29,650 nucleotides of DNA, from positions 1-29,650 of the forward strand of contig WYEE01000091.1 in NCBI GenBank assembly GCA_009904025.1, read 5' to 3'. The stretch is from Thermogladius sp. (lineage in GTDB: Archaea; Thermoproteota; Thermoprotei_A; Sulfolobales; Desulfurococcaceae). The translations under genes and the position numbers were made by a program. The notes below the pieces were generated by a model that made no database searches, was not told the DNA's origin, and was given only the letters and a program-made list of their open reading frames with translations. Below, piece by piece: positions 1 through 6,345 of this stretch. Position 1 is the stretch's first letter. Each line of letters starts with the position of its first letter.

Positions 1-238
1 GGAGGACGTCGAGATTAAGCCTGAGGAGCTGGAGGAGAGGATAAAGAAGGCTCTACCAGAGGGGTATGAGGTTAAAGGCTACGATATCGAGCCAATAGCC
101 TTCGGACTCAACGCTCTTAGATTATACGTATTCATGCCAGAGCAGACCGAGGGTGGCACAGAAAAATTGGAAGAAACTATTGCCAGCGTGCCGGGTGTAA
201 GCCAGGTTGAAGTTGAGGTAGTTCACAGGATTAGCTAG
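1..238 (+). CDS. ef1b: translation elongation factor aEF-1 beta, C-terminal part (5' truncated by window edge)
   Basis: The frame is open from base 2 to the TAG at 236-238 and encodes the last 78 residues. The sequence (KALPEGYEVKGYDIEPIAFG, then LYVFMPEQ, then SVPGVSQVEV near the end) is the typical ferredoxin-like guanine-nucleotide-exchange domain of archaeal/eukaryotic EF-1 beta. That protein recharges EF-1A with GTP in the cytoplasm. Archaeal members are about 90 residues, so only about ten N-terminal residues are missing. The next gene, cdc48, has its own promoter-like element about 55 nt downstream, so they need not be co-transcribed. Identification is by recognition of family motifs; confidence is high. 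Confidence 0.9.
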   Translation, partial: EDVEIKPEELEERIKKALPEGYEVKGYDIEPIAFGLNALRLYVFMPEQTEGGTEKLEETIASVPGVSQVEVEVVHRIS

Positions 239-290
239 ACAACACGTTTTGAAAATCCCCCACTCTAAATCACCTTATTCCACGTAGAGT

Positions 291-334
291 ACCTATTAAA
301 GACCTTGTAGAAATATTGTTTTACAGTATGGGAG
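291..334 (+). promoter_or_regulatory. promoter and ribosome-binding site of cdc48
   Basis: A TATA-like CTATTAAA lies at 293-300 and would place transcription start near 320. GGGAG at 330-334 follows, four bases before the GTG at 339. The placement supports a short-leader transcript for cdc48 rather than read-through from the upstream gene alone. Confidence 0.45.
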
Positions 335-338
335 AGCG

Positions 339-2543
339 GTGTCAAGGCGGATGTCCAGCGAGAGAACTAAAGTAACTCTTAGAGTCCTAGAGGCTGAGCC
401 CAAAGAGGTGGGTAAGGGAGTCGGCAAGATAGACCCTGAGGTAATGGAGAGGACCGGGCTGGTCAACGGGGATATAGTGGTCGTCGAGGGTAAAAGAAGG
501 ACTGTTGTAAGGGTCATGGAGGGTAGGCCGCAGGATAGAGGTTTAGGGGTTATCAGAATAGACAGCACTACCAGGCAGAACGCTGGAGTCAAAGTAGGGG
601 ATATTGTAATAGTTGAGAAGACGGAGGCTGCCAACGCTATAACAGTGAAGCTTGCTCCAAGCAAGTACTACGCTCCCTCAGACTCCCAGCTAGCGGACTT
701 CGTTAAAAACAAATTACTGAATAGACCCGTCATGGAAGAAGACCTAGTAGTCGTGCCCGTACTAGGGCAGACGTTGCCGTTTAAAGTAATTTACACCAAG
801 CCTAAAGGACCTGTTGTAATCACTAAGGAGACTGTTATAACAATATCGGAGAAACCGATGGAGACCTACAGGTTGCCGAGGGTCACCTACGAGGATATCG
901 GCGGGATGAAAAATATTATACAGAGGGTAAGAGAGCTAATCGAGCTACCCTTGAAGCACCCCGAGCTGTTTAGGAAGCTGGGGATTGAGCCCCCTAAGGG
1001 TATCCTACTCTACGGCCCTCCCGGCACTGGTAAGACCCTGCTCGCTAAGGCTGTCGCCAACGAGGCTGATGCCTACTTCATAGCGATAAACGGGCCCGAG
1101 ATAATGAGCAAGTACTACGGGGAGTCGGAGCAGAGGCTGAGAGAGATATTTGAGCACGCGAAGAAAAACGCGCCGGCTATAGTGTTCATAGATGAAATAG
1201 ACGCAATAGCACCGAAGAGGGATGAGGTTGTAGGCGAGGTGGAGAGGCGTGTTGTAGCTCAACTGCTCGCGTTGATGGATGGTCTGGAGGCGAGGGGCGA
1301 CGTGATAGTTATCGGGGCCACCAACAGGCCTAACGCCCTAGATCCAGCTCTCAGGAGGCCGGGTAGGTTTGATAGGGAGATAGAGATCCCGATGCCGGAT
1401 AAACATGCTAGGCTGGAGATTCTCCAAATACACACAAGAGGTGTCCCCTTAGGTAGAGATGTGGACTTAAACAAGCTCGCGGAGATAACCCACGGTTATA
1501 CAGGCGCGGATCTAGCCGCGTTGGTTAGGGAAGCTGCTTTACACGCTCTCCGAAGATATCTGCCTGAAATCAACCTCGACGACCCTAGCATACCATTCGA
1601 GATATTGGAGAAAATGGAGGTTAGAATGGAGGATTTCATGGCTGCCTACAAGGAGATAATACCCAGCGGTCTCAGAGAAGTCTTCGTTGAAGTACCTGAG
1701 GTTAGGTGGAGTGATATAGGAGGGTTGGAGAACATAAAACAAGAGATGAGGATGAGCATAGAGTGGCCTCTGAAATCCCCTGAGACATTCAAGAGGCTTG
1801 GTATAAAACCCCCTAAGGGTATCCTGCTCTACGGTCCTCCCGGTACCGGTAAGACCCTCCTGGCTAAGGCTGTTGCGACTGAGAGCGGGGCGAACTTCAT
1901 AGCTATAAGAGGCCCCGAGGTACTCAGCAAGTGGGTTGGGGAGTCGGAGAAAGCCATCAGAGAAGTATTCAGGAAAGCGAGGTTGTACGCCCCGGCAGTC
2001 ATATTCATGGATGAAATCGACGCGATAGCTCCCGCTAGAAGCCTCGTACACGATTCATCAGGCGTGTCAGACAGGGTGGTGAGCCAGCTTGTGACGGAGA
2101 TGGATGGTATAGAGAGACTAGAGAACGTTGTTGTAATAGCTGCAACGAACAGGCCGGATATCTTAGACCCAGCTTTACTTAGACCGGGGAGGTTTGATAA
2201 ACTAATCTACGTCCCCCCGCCAGATCTGCCTTCGAGGCTCGAAATATTCAAGATCCACACGAGGAATATGCCTCTGGCAGAAGACGTAGACTTATACGAC
2301 CTGGCTAGGAGGACGGAGAATTATAGTGGAGCAGACATAGAAGCCGTTGTCAGGGAGGCTGCTTTAGTAGCTATAAGGGAAGACCCGTTAGCCGAAAAGA
2401 TATACATGAGGCATTTCAATGAGGCATTAAACAAGGTTAAACCCTCTATAACCCAAGAAATGTTGAAATTCTATATTGAGTGGGGCGAGAAAGCTAAGGA
2501 AAGACTGCCTAAAGCACACATTCCACCACTAGTATACACGTGA
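339..2543 (+). CDS. cdc48: Cdc48/VAT-family AAA+ ATPase (archaeal p97)
   Basis: This 734-residue protein has the full Cdc48/p97 layout: an N domain (about 1-180, double-psi barrel plus 4-beta part) and two AAA+ modules. D1 has Walker A GPPGTGKT at about 226-233 and Walker B IVFIDEID at about 281-288. D2 has GPPGTGKT at about 499-506 and VIFMDEID at about 554-561. Both modules carry NRP and RPGRFD second-region motifs. The family unfolds and threads protein substrates as a hexamer in the cytosol. The C-terminus ends in V-Y-T, a hydrophobic-Tyr-X (HbYX) tail, the motif by which ATPase rings dock on and open the 20S proteasome. The GTG at 339 is used here; an ATG four codons in (351) is an alternative start and affects nothing essential. 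No key residue is missing. Confidence 0.96.
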   Translation: MSRRMSSERTKVTLRVLEAEPKEVGKGVGKIDPEVMERTGLVNGDIVVVEGKRRTVVRVMEGRPQDRGLGVIRIDSTTRQNAGVKVGDIVIVEKTEAANAITVKLAPSKYYAPSDSQLADFVKNKLLNRPVMEEDLVVVPVLGQTLPFKVIYTKPKGPVVITKETVITISEKPMETYRLPRVTYEDIGGMKNIIQRVRELIELPLKHPELFRKLGIEPPKGILLYGPPGTGKTLLAKAVANEADAYFIAINGPEIMSKYYGESEQRLREIFEHAKKNAPAIVFIDEIDAIAPKRDEVVGEVERRVVAQLLALMDGLEARGDVIVIGATNRPNALDPALRRPGRFDREIEIPMPDKHARLEILQIHTRGVPLGRDVDLNKLAEITHGYTGADLAALVREAALHALRRYLPEINLDDPSIPFEILEKMEVRMEDFMAAYKEIIPSGLREVFVEVPEVRWSDIGGLENIKQEMRMSIEWPLKSPETFKRLGIKPPKGILLYGPPGTGKTLLAKAVATESGANFIAIRGPEVLSKWVGESEKAIREVFRKARLYAPAVIFMDEIDAIAPARSLVHDSSGVSDRVVSQLVTEMDGIERLENVVVIAATNRPDILDPALLRPGRFDKLIYVPPPDLPSRLEIFKIHTRNMPLAEDVDLYDLARRTENYSGADIEAVVREAALVAIREDPLAEKIYMRHFNEALNKVKPSITQEMLKFYIEWGEKAKERLPKAHIPPLVYT

Positions 2544-2610
2544 GACAAAACCATATTCGTAGGATAAACTATTCAATGATGGTTCAACAGTTAAAGGTAG
2601 GTATTAAGTC

Positions 2611-2620
2611 AAATTTATAA
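2611..2620 (+). promoter_or_regulatory. TATA-like element upstream of the winged-helix gene
   Basis: AAATTTATAA in the 143-nt gap after cdc48 resembles the crenarchaeal TATA box and would start transcription around 2640-2645, giving a leader of about 40 nt. The rest of the gap shows no recognisable structure. Confidence 0.45.
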
Positions 2621-2686
2621 CTCCTGTAGTACTCTATTTAGTAAGGTTTCTACACGTCGAAAAAGCGTACTTGGTGTAGTTGTATC

Positions 2687-2953
2687 ATGAGCAAGAAGAC
2701 CCTCTGGAGGACCACACCCCTATTCAGAGTTGTCATCGAGGAGGTTCTCTCTAAGCCTGAGGGGATACTTGAAAGCGAAATAATTGAAATCCTCAAGAAG
2801 AGGTATGATATAGATGTCTCGAAGCCGGAGCTCTACCAGGCGTTGATAAAACTGGAATTAAATGGATTTATTAGAGTAGAGCACATCGGCAAGGAGATGA
2901 AAGTAAGGCCCTCTAAGAATATGATGGACCAGCTTCTAGGGGCAAGCCGGTGA
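2687..2953 (+). CDS. small winged-helix DNA-binding protein
   Basis: An 88-residue basic protein. Residues about 10-80 read as a winged-helix fold: a first helix (PLFRVVIEEVLSKPEG), an ESEIIEILKKRY helix, a recognition-type helix (SKPELYQALIKLELNGFIRVE) and a short wing (IGKEMKVRPS). Such proteins are usually sequence-specific transcription factors or chromatin-associated proteins; no ligand domain is present. The gene lies 48 nt before fen1 on the same strand, but fen1 has its own TATA-like element, so a shared operon is only possible. The function is not recognised beyond the fold. The ATG at 2687 is the only good start. Confidence 0.7.
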   Translation: MSKKTLWRTTPLFRVVIEEVLSKPEGILESEIIEILKKRYDIDVSKPELYQALIKLELNGFIRVEHIGKEMKVRPSKNMMDQLLGASR

Positions 2954-2955
2954 TC

Positions 2956-2965
2956 AAATATTTAA
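2956..2965 (+). promoter_or_regulatory. TATA-like element of fen1
   Basis: AAATATTTAA just after the winged-helix stop codon is positioned to start a transcript near 2985, giving a leader of about 16 nt for fen1. Confidence 0.45.
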
Positions 2966-3001
2966 GGAGAGAGCTCAAATACATCAATGGGATGCACTTG
3001 A

Positions 3002-4063
3002 ATGGGTGTTAACCTAAAAGACCTTATCCCCGCGGAGGCAAAGCTCGTTATAGAAGATTTGAAAACCCTCCGTGGTAAGGTTATCGTGATAGACGGGTAC
3101 AACGCATTATACCAGTTCCTAGCAGCTATAAGAGGTCCAGACGGCTCACCCCTAATGGATAGTAGTGGCCGTATCACAAGCCATTTAAGCGGACTGTTTT
3201 ATAGAACCATTAACCTCGTTGAGGAGGGCATTAAACCCGTGTATGTCTTCGACGGGAACCCCCCTGAGTTTAAAGCCAAGGAGTTGGAGAGGAGGAGGGC
3301 TCTAAGAGAGGAGGCAGCTAAGAAGTACGAGGAGGCTGTTAGGGAGGGAGATTTAGAGGCCGCTAGAAGATACGCTATGATGTCCTCCAGGCTGACAAGC
3401 GAGATGGTTGAGGAGGCGAAAAAACTACTTAACGCAACCGGTATACCGTGGGTTCAAGCGCCTGCTGAGGGGGAGGCTCAAGCAGCTTTCATGGTTAGGA
3501 GAGGGGATGCCTACGCTAGTGCTAGCCAGGACTACGATAGCCTTCTATTCGGTTCACCTAGGCTTATTAGAAATCTGACGATAAGTGGCAAGAGAAAACT
3601 CCCCAAGAAGGATGCCTACATCGAGGTTAAGCCAGAGGTCATAGAGTTGAACAAGCTTTTGGAGAAACTCGGGATAACCAGGGAGCAACTAATCGACGTA
3701 GGAATCCTGCTCGGAACAGATTATAATCCAGAGGGATTTGAGGGGGTGGGGCCCAAAACAGCTCTATCTCTCATTAAAACCTACGGGGGTATAGAGAAGA
3801 TACCGAAGGGCTATTTGAGGTCTCGTGAAGAAGTGGATTTAGTAAAGATTAAAAACTACTTCCTACACCCCCCTGTAACAGCCGAGTACAAGCTTGAGTG
3901 GCATGAGCCCGATGCAAAAAGCGTTGTCGAGGTCTTGGTCAAAGAACACGACTTCAACGAGGAGAGGGTGAAGAACGCTGTTGAGAGATTGTCAAAAGCG
4001 TACAGGGAGTATATTAAAGGCAGGCAAGTGGGTTTAGACCAGTGGTTTAAGAGGACAAGCTGA
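3002..4063 (+). CDS. fen: flap endonuclease 1 (FEN1/Rad2 family)
   Basis: A 353-residue structure-specific 5' nuclease that removes RNA-primer flaps in Okazaki fragment processing and acts in long-patch base excision repair. The N-terminus MGVNLKDLIP matches the family, where Gly2 becomes the amino terminus after Met removal, and this fixes the start. Acidic metal ligands are visible in VIVIDGYNALYQF (D31), YVFDGNPPEFK (D84), APAEGEAQAAF, ASQDYDSLLFG and the H3TH-proximal GTDYNPEGFEGVGPKTAL. The C-terminus has a PCNA-interacting (PIP) box, Q342-V-G-L-D-Q-W-F349, so the protein should be loaded by PCNA. Length is typical of archaeal FEN1 (about 340-350). It is convergent with pcm, with a 7-nt gap. 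Confidence 0.97.
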   Translation: MGVNLKDLIPAEAKLVIEDLKTLRGKVIVIDGYNALYQFLAAIRGPDGSPLMDSSGRITSHLSGLFYRTINLVEEGIKPVYVFDGNPPEFKAKELERRRALREEAAKKYEEAVREGDLEAARRYAMMSSRLTSEMVEEAKKLLNATGIPWVQAPAEGEAQAAFMVRRGDAYASASQDYDSLLFGSPRLIRNLTISGKRKLPKKDAYIEVKPEVIELNKLLEKLGITREQLIDVGILLGTDYNPEGFEGVGPKTALSLIKTYGGIEKIPKGYLRSREEVDLVKIKNYFLHPPVTAEYKLEWHEPDAKSVVEVLVKEHDFNEERVKNAVERLSKAYREYIKGRQVGLDQWFKRTS

Positions 4064-4070
4064 AAATCTC

Positions 4071-4769
4071 TTACTCATCTCTCCACCCGTATTCCCCGAT
4101 GAGAGGGACGAAGACGCATTCAGTCCCCCATTTCATCGTGAGCTCTCCACTAGGCTTCTTCTCAGCTATGAGTAGTCTTTGGACGAACCTGTCTCCAACA
4201 GGTATCACTAGTCTGCCGTTTATGTCTAGTTGCTCGATGAGGGGCTTGGGCACAGAGGGGGCTCCCGCCGTCACTATTATCCTGTCGAATGGCGCTTTAT
4301 CGGGGTAACCCTTAGACCCGTCTCCTACAATAACCGTCACGTAATCCCTATAGCCTGCCCGCTCCAGGTTACGCTTCGCGAATTCGGCTAGCTGAGGTAT
4401 CCTCTCAATAGTGTAGACATGTCCCTCCTTGGCCGGATCCATCCTCGCAACAATCTCCGCTAAGACGGCTGCCTGGTAACCGGATCCTGTGCCAACCTCG
4501 AGTACCTTCAACCCGGGGAGGGGTTCGAGGGCTTCAGTCATTATGACAACCATGTGTATAGCGCTGATAGTCTGCCCGTAGCCGATGGGGAGGGGTGTGT
4601 CGAAGTATGCGTATCTCTTCAAATTCTCCGGTACAAAAAACTCGCGTGGAACAGTGAGGAGAGCCTTCTTCACAAGGCTACTCCTCAAATACCCCTCTCT
4701 CTCAAGCATCTCTACAACTCGTTCTCTGCTAACCCTGAAGAAATCCTCCTCGCTCAACAGCCAACCCAT
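4071..4769 (-). CDS. pcm: protein-L-isoaspartate O-methyltransferase
   Basis: A 232-residue SAM-dependent enzyme that methylates L-isoaspartyl residues and so starts repair of aged, heat-damaged proteins. Diagnostic features are VPREFFVP (about 40-47), the acceptor-site loop IGYGQTISA (about 62-70), and the SAM motif VLEVGTGSGYQAAVLAE (about 89-105), followed by VYTIERIPQLAEFA and DRIIVTAGAPSVP. The extra C-terminal stretch after residue 205 is normal for hyperthermophile enzymes. There is no Shine-Dalgarno before the ATG. A TATA-like GGTATTTAGG (minus strand, about 4790-4800) about 26 nt upstream suggests a leaderless or nearly leaderless transcript. It is divergent from the DUF371-like gene. 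Confidence 0.93.
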   Translation of the reverse strand: MGWLLSEEDFFRVSRERVVEMLEREGYLRSSLVKKALLTVPREFFVPENLKRYAYFDTPLPIGYGQTISAIHMVVIMTEALEPLPGLKVLEVGTGSGYQAAVLAEIVARMDPAKEGHVYTIERIPQLAEFAKRNLERAGYRDYVTVIVGDGSKGYPDKAPFDRIIVTAGAPSVPKPLIEQLDINGRLVIPVGDRFVQRLLIAEKKPSGELTMKWGTECVFVPLIGEYGWRDE

Positions 4770-4826
4770 TTTAGAGTCTCGATTTAATCAACCTAAATAC
4801 CTTAAACCTCATAGAGGGTTGGGGTC
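4770..4826. promoter_or_regulatory. divergent promoter region between pcm and the DUF371-like gene
   Basis: This 57-bp A/T-rich spacer must carry both promoters. On the minus strand GGTATTTAGG (about 4790-4800) suits pcm. On the plus strand CCTAAATACCTTAAA (about 4792-4806) suits the gene beginning at 4827. The two TATA-like elements overlap, so the two genes probably compete for polymerase. Confidence 0.35.
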
Positions 4827-5294
4827 TTGAGGTCGCGCGAGACCATCAGGGCGCGTGGACACCCTAACATCAAGGCCACTCACAGGACAACTATAGAGGT
4901 GACAAGAGAAGACTACTTGACGGAGAGAGGGGATTGCATAATAGGGGTCTCAGCCGACAAGGCGGCCCGCGATTTAAGCGACTCGTTCAAGGAAATCGCC
5001 AGGAGGCACGACGCCGTAATTGTTGTGAGGCTTCTGGCGGGTGATTTAAGCGAGGTGATACTGGCGGAGGGGCACCCAGGCCTGGTTTTCGGCGACGGTA
5101 AGAGGATTATCATTAGGAAGAGCAGTTTCATCGAGCCAGCTACAATAGGTGTTAGAGCTAACAAGGCGGCGGGCGACCTAAATAGGGATCTCGTGGAATA
5201 CCTGAGGAGAGGGGGGAGCCTCACAGTAGAGCTTGCGGCGTTAACGCTTGACGAGGTCTACTCTGAATACGCCGGTTCGCGGGCTATGCTCTAG
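4827..5294 (+). CDS. DUF371 family archaeal protein
   Basis: A 155-residue protein with the hallmark DUF371 opening RARGHPNIKATHRTTIEVT, followed by CIIGVSADKAARDL. A second related segment, IGVRANKAAGDLNRDLV, comes late, so the protein looks like an internal duplication of an I-G-V-x-A-x-K-A-A-x-D-L unit (about 39-50 and about 112-123). DUF371 is widely conserved in archaea with no assigned reaction. The annotated start is a TTG at 4827; no ATG or GTG lies between it and the conserved region. The 3' end overlaps the 3' end of the Trm5-like gene by 54 nt on the opposite strand. Confidence 0.82.
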   Translation: MRSRETIRARGHPNIKATHRTTIEVTREDYLTERGDCIIGVSADKAARDLSDSFKEIARRHDAVIVVRLLAGDLSEVILAEGHPGLVFGDGKRIIIRKSSFIEPATIGVRANKAAGDLNRDLVEYLRRGGSLTVELAALTLDEVYSEYAGSRAML

Positions 5295-6221
5295 AACCAG
5301 CCTGTGGCCCTCAATACTGAAGTCCCTCAACTTAACTTGGATAATATCGTAGGTGGTCGCGATGTCGCTAGATAAGACATATAAGTGAAGCACCCCTCCC
5401 CTCCTCAAAAGATGCCTGTATACAGGCGTAAAATCGAGGCTCCTCGTAGGATTATTCGCAATAATTCTATCGAATAGCTCCCTCTCAACAATATTCGGGA
5501 GGTTGAGAGCATCGTAATTCAAAGGGTAGACAACGCCCTTAAGCCTCCTCGAGTTAAGTTTCACGTTGATGATAACGTGCTTATAAGCCTCCGGGTTCTT
5601 ATCGTTGGCGATCACGAATACATCCCTAAGTGAGGCTATGTGTATCGAGAAGCCTCCTACACCGCAGAACATATCTAAGACGACCTCGCCGTCCCCAGTG
5701 GACTCAGCTATCCTATGATGCTCTTCAGCCAACCTGGGGTTGTAGTATGCTCTACCCAGGGGGACTCTGAAGATTAAACCGTATTCCCTGGCCTCAGCGT
5801 ACTCTTTTTTCTCACCCCATAAATGTCTCAGAACCATAGTCCTATACTCGCCAACCGTCTCCTCAACTACGTAGATGCTTTTCAAACCTGGGTGAATTGC
5901 CCTAAGAATTGAGGCCACCTCATCCCCGCTGATGGACTCTAAGATCCTGCTTCTAACAATAGCCACATCACCTATAACGTCGTAGGATGGGATGTAGTCG
6001 AAGGCTCTTCTCGCAACGGCTGGAGGATTACACTCCACTAGCTCGTGCTCAACCCCACTAAGAAGGCCCTTCAAGTATTCAACGCCCGATTCTTCGATCG
6101 GTATTAAAACTCTGGTTTCAACCCTCGATATCTTTAAATCCCTTCTGAGGAACCCCCTGGCTCTGAGTAGACGTATGAGATCTCCGGCAACCCTTCTGTC
6201 AACGCTGACGCAAAGGGGCAT
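5241..6221 (-). CDS. trm5: Trm5/TYW2-like tRNA G37 methyltransferase
   Basis: A 326-residue class I SAM methyltransferase of the Trm5/Taw family, expected to methylate N1 of G37 next to tRNA anticodons or act in wyosine synthesis. Visible parts: N-terminal domain (MPLCVSVDRRVAGDL), GDVAIVR (about 84-90), YYNPRLAEEHHRIAE (about 159-173), SAM motif VLDMFCGVGGFSIHIA (about 181-196), AND of motif II (about 206), and NNPTRSLDF (about 256-264), which fills the place of the usual N-L/P-P signature with N and P kept. The open frame continues upstream to 6278, but Met at 6221 is chosen because homologues begin M-x-L-C-V, GAGG lies six bases before it, and a TATA-like ACTATAACAA sits at about 6261-6270, inside the longer reading. 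Trm5 versus TYW2 is not settled. Confidence 0.82.
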   Translation of the reverse strand: MPLCVSVDRRVAGDLIRLLRARGFLRRDLKISRVETRVLIPIEESGVEYLKGLLSGVEHELVECNPPAVARRAFDYIPSYDVIGDVAIVRSRILESISGDEVASILRAIHPGLKSIYVVEETVGEYRTMVLRHLWGEKKEYAEAREYGLIFRVPLGRAYYNPRLAEEHHRIAESTGDGEVVLDMFCGVGGFSIHIASLRDVFVIANDKNPEAYKHVIINVKLNSRRLKGVVYPLNYDALNLPNIVERELFDRIIANNPTRSLDFTPVYRHLLRRGGVLHLYVLSSDIATTYDIIQVKLRDFSIEGHRLVLEHSPRTGVFRVDLVKR

Positions 6222-6260
6222 ACCCTGCCTCATCCAGGGAATATCTCTCCATGAAGCCCT

Positions 6261-6270
6261 TGTTATAGTT
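6261..6270 (-). promoter_or_regulatory. TATA-like element of the Trm5-like gene
   Basis: AACTATAACA on the minus strand lies about 40-50 nt before the chosen ATG at 6221 and would give a leader of about 20 nt that includes GAGG. It is one argument for the shorter Trm5 start. Confidence 0.4.
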
Positions 6271-6304
6271 GCCACCATACGCGCCAGCCTGGGTTATGTG
6301 CGAA

Positions 6305-6313
6305 GGTTTTTAA
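6305..6313 (+). promoter_or_regulatory. TATA-like element of the secreted-protein gene
   Basis: GTTTTTAAG about 35 nt before the ATG at 6346 would start a transcript near 6336. This supports ATG 6346 over the open frame that begins at 6175. Confidence 0.4.
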
Positions 6314-6345
6314 GGGGAACCGCTAGAAACAAAAATAGTGGGAAG

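Noticed and set aside
296..664. 122-codon open frame on the minus strand under the start of cdc48
   Set aside because: It is a shadow of the cdc48 coding frame with no family resemblance and no promoter; low-complexity Ser/Thr/Leu content is typical of antisense reading.
2572..2590. ATGATGG as a C box in the gap after cdc48
   Set aside because: No CTGA D or D' box follows at the required distance, so no C/D RNA can be built.
6222..6278. Extension of the Trm5-like protein up to 6278
   Set aside because: Homologues begin M-x-L-C-V, as at 6221, and a TATA-like element and GAGG lie between the two possible starts.
6175..6345. N-terminal extension of the secreted protein up to 6175
   Set aside because: These 57 codons overlap the Trm5-like gene, precede the TATA-like element at 6305-6313, and would put a charged stretch before the obvious signal segment.
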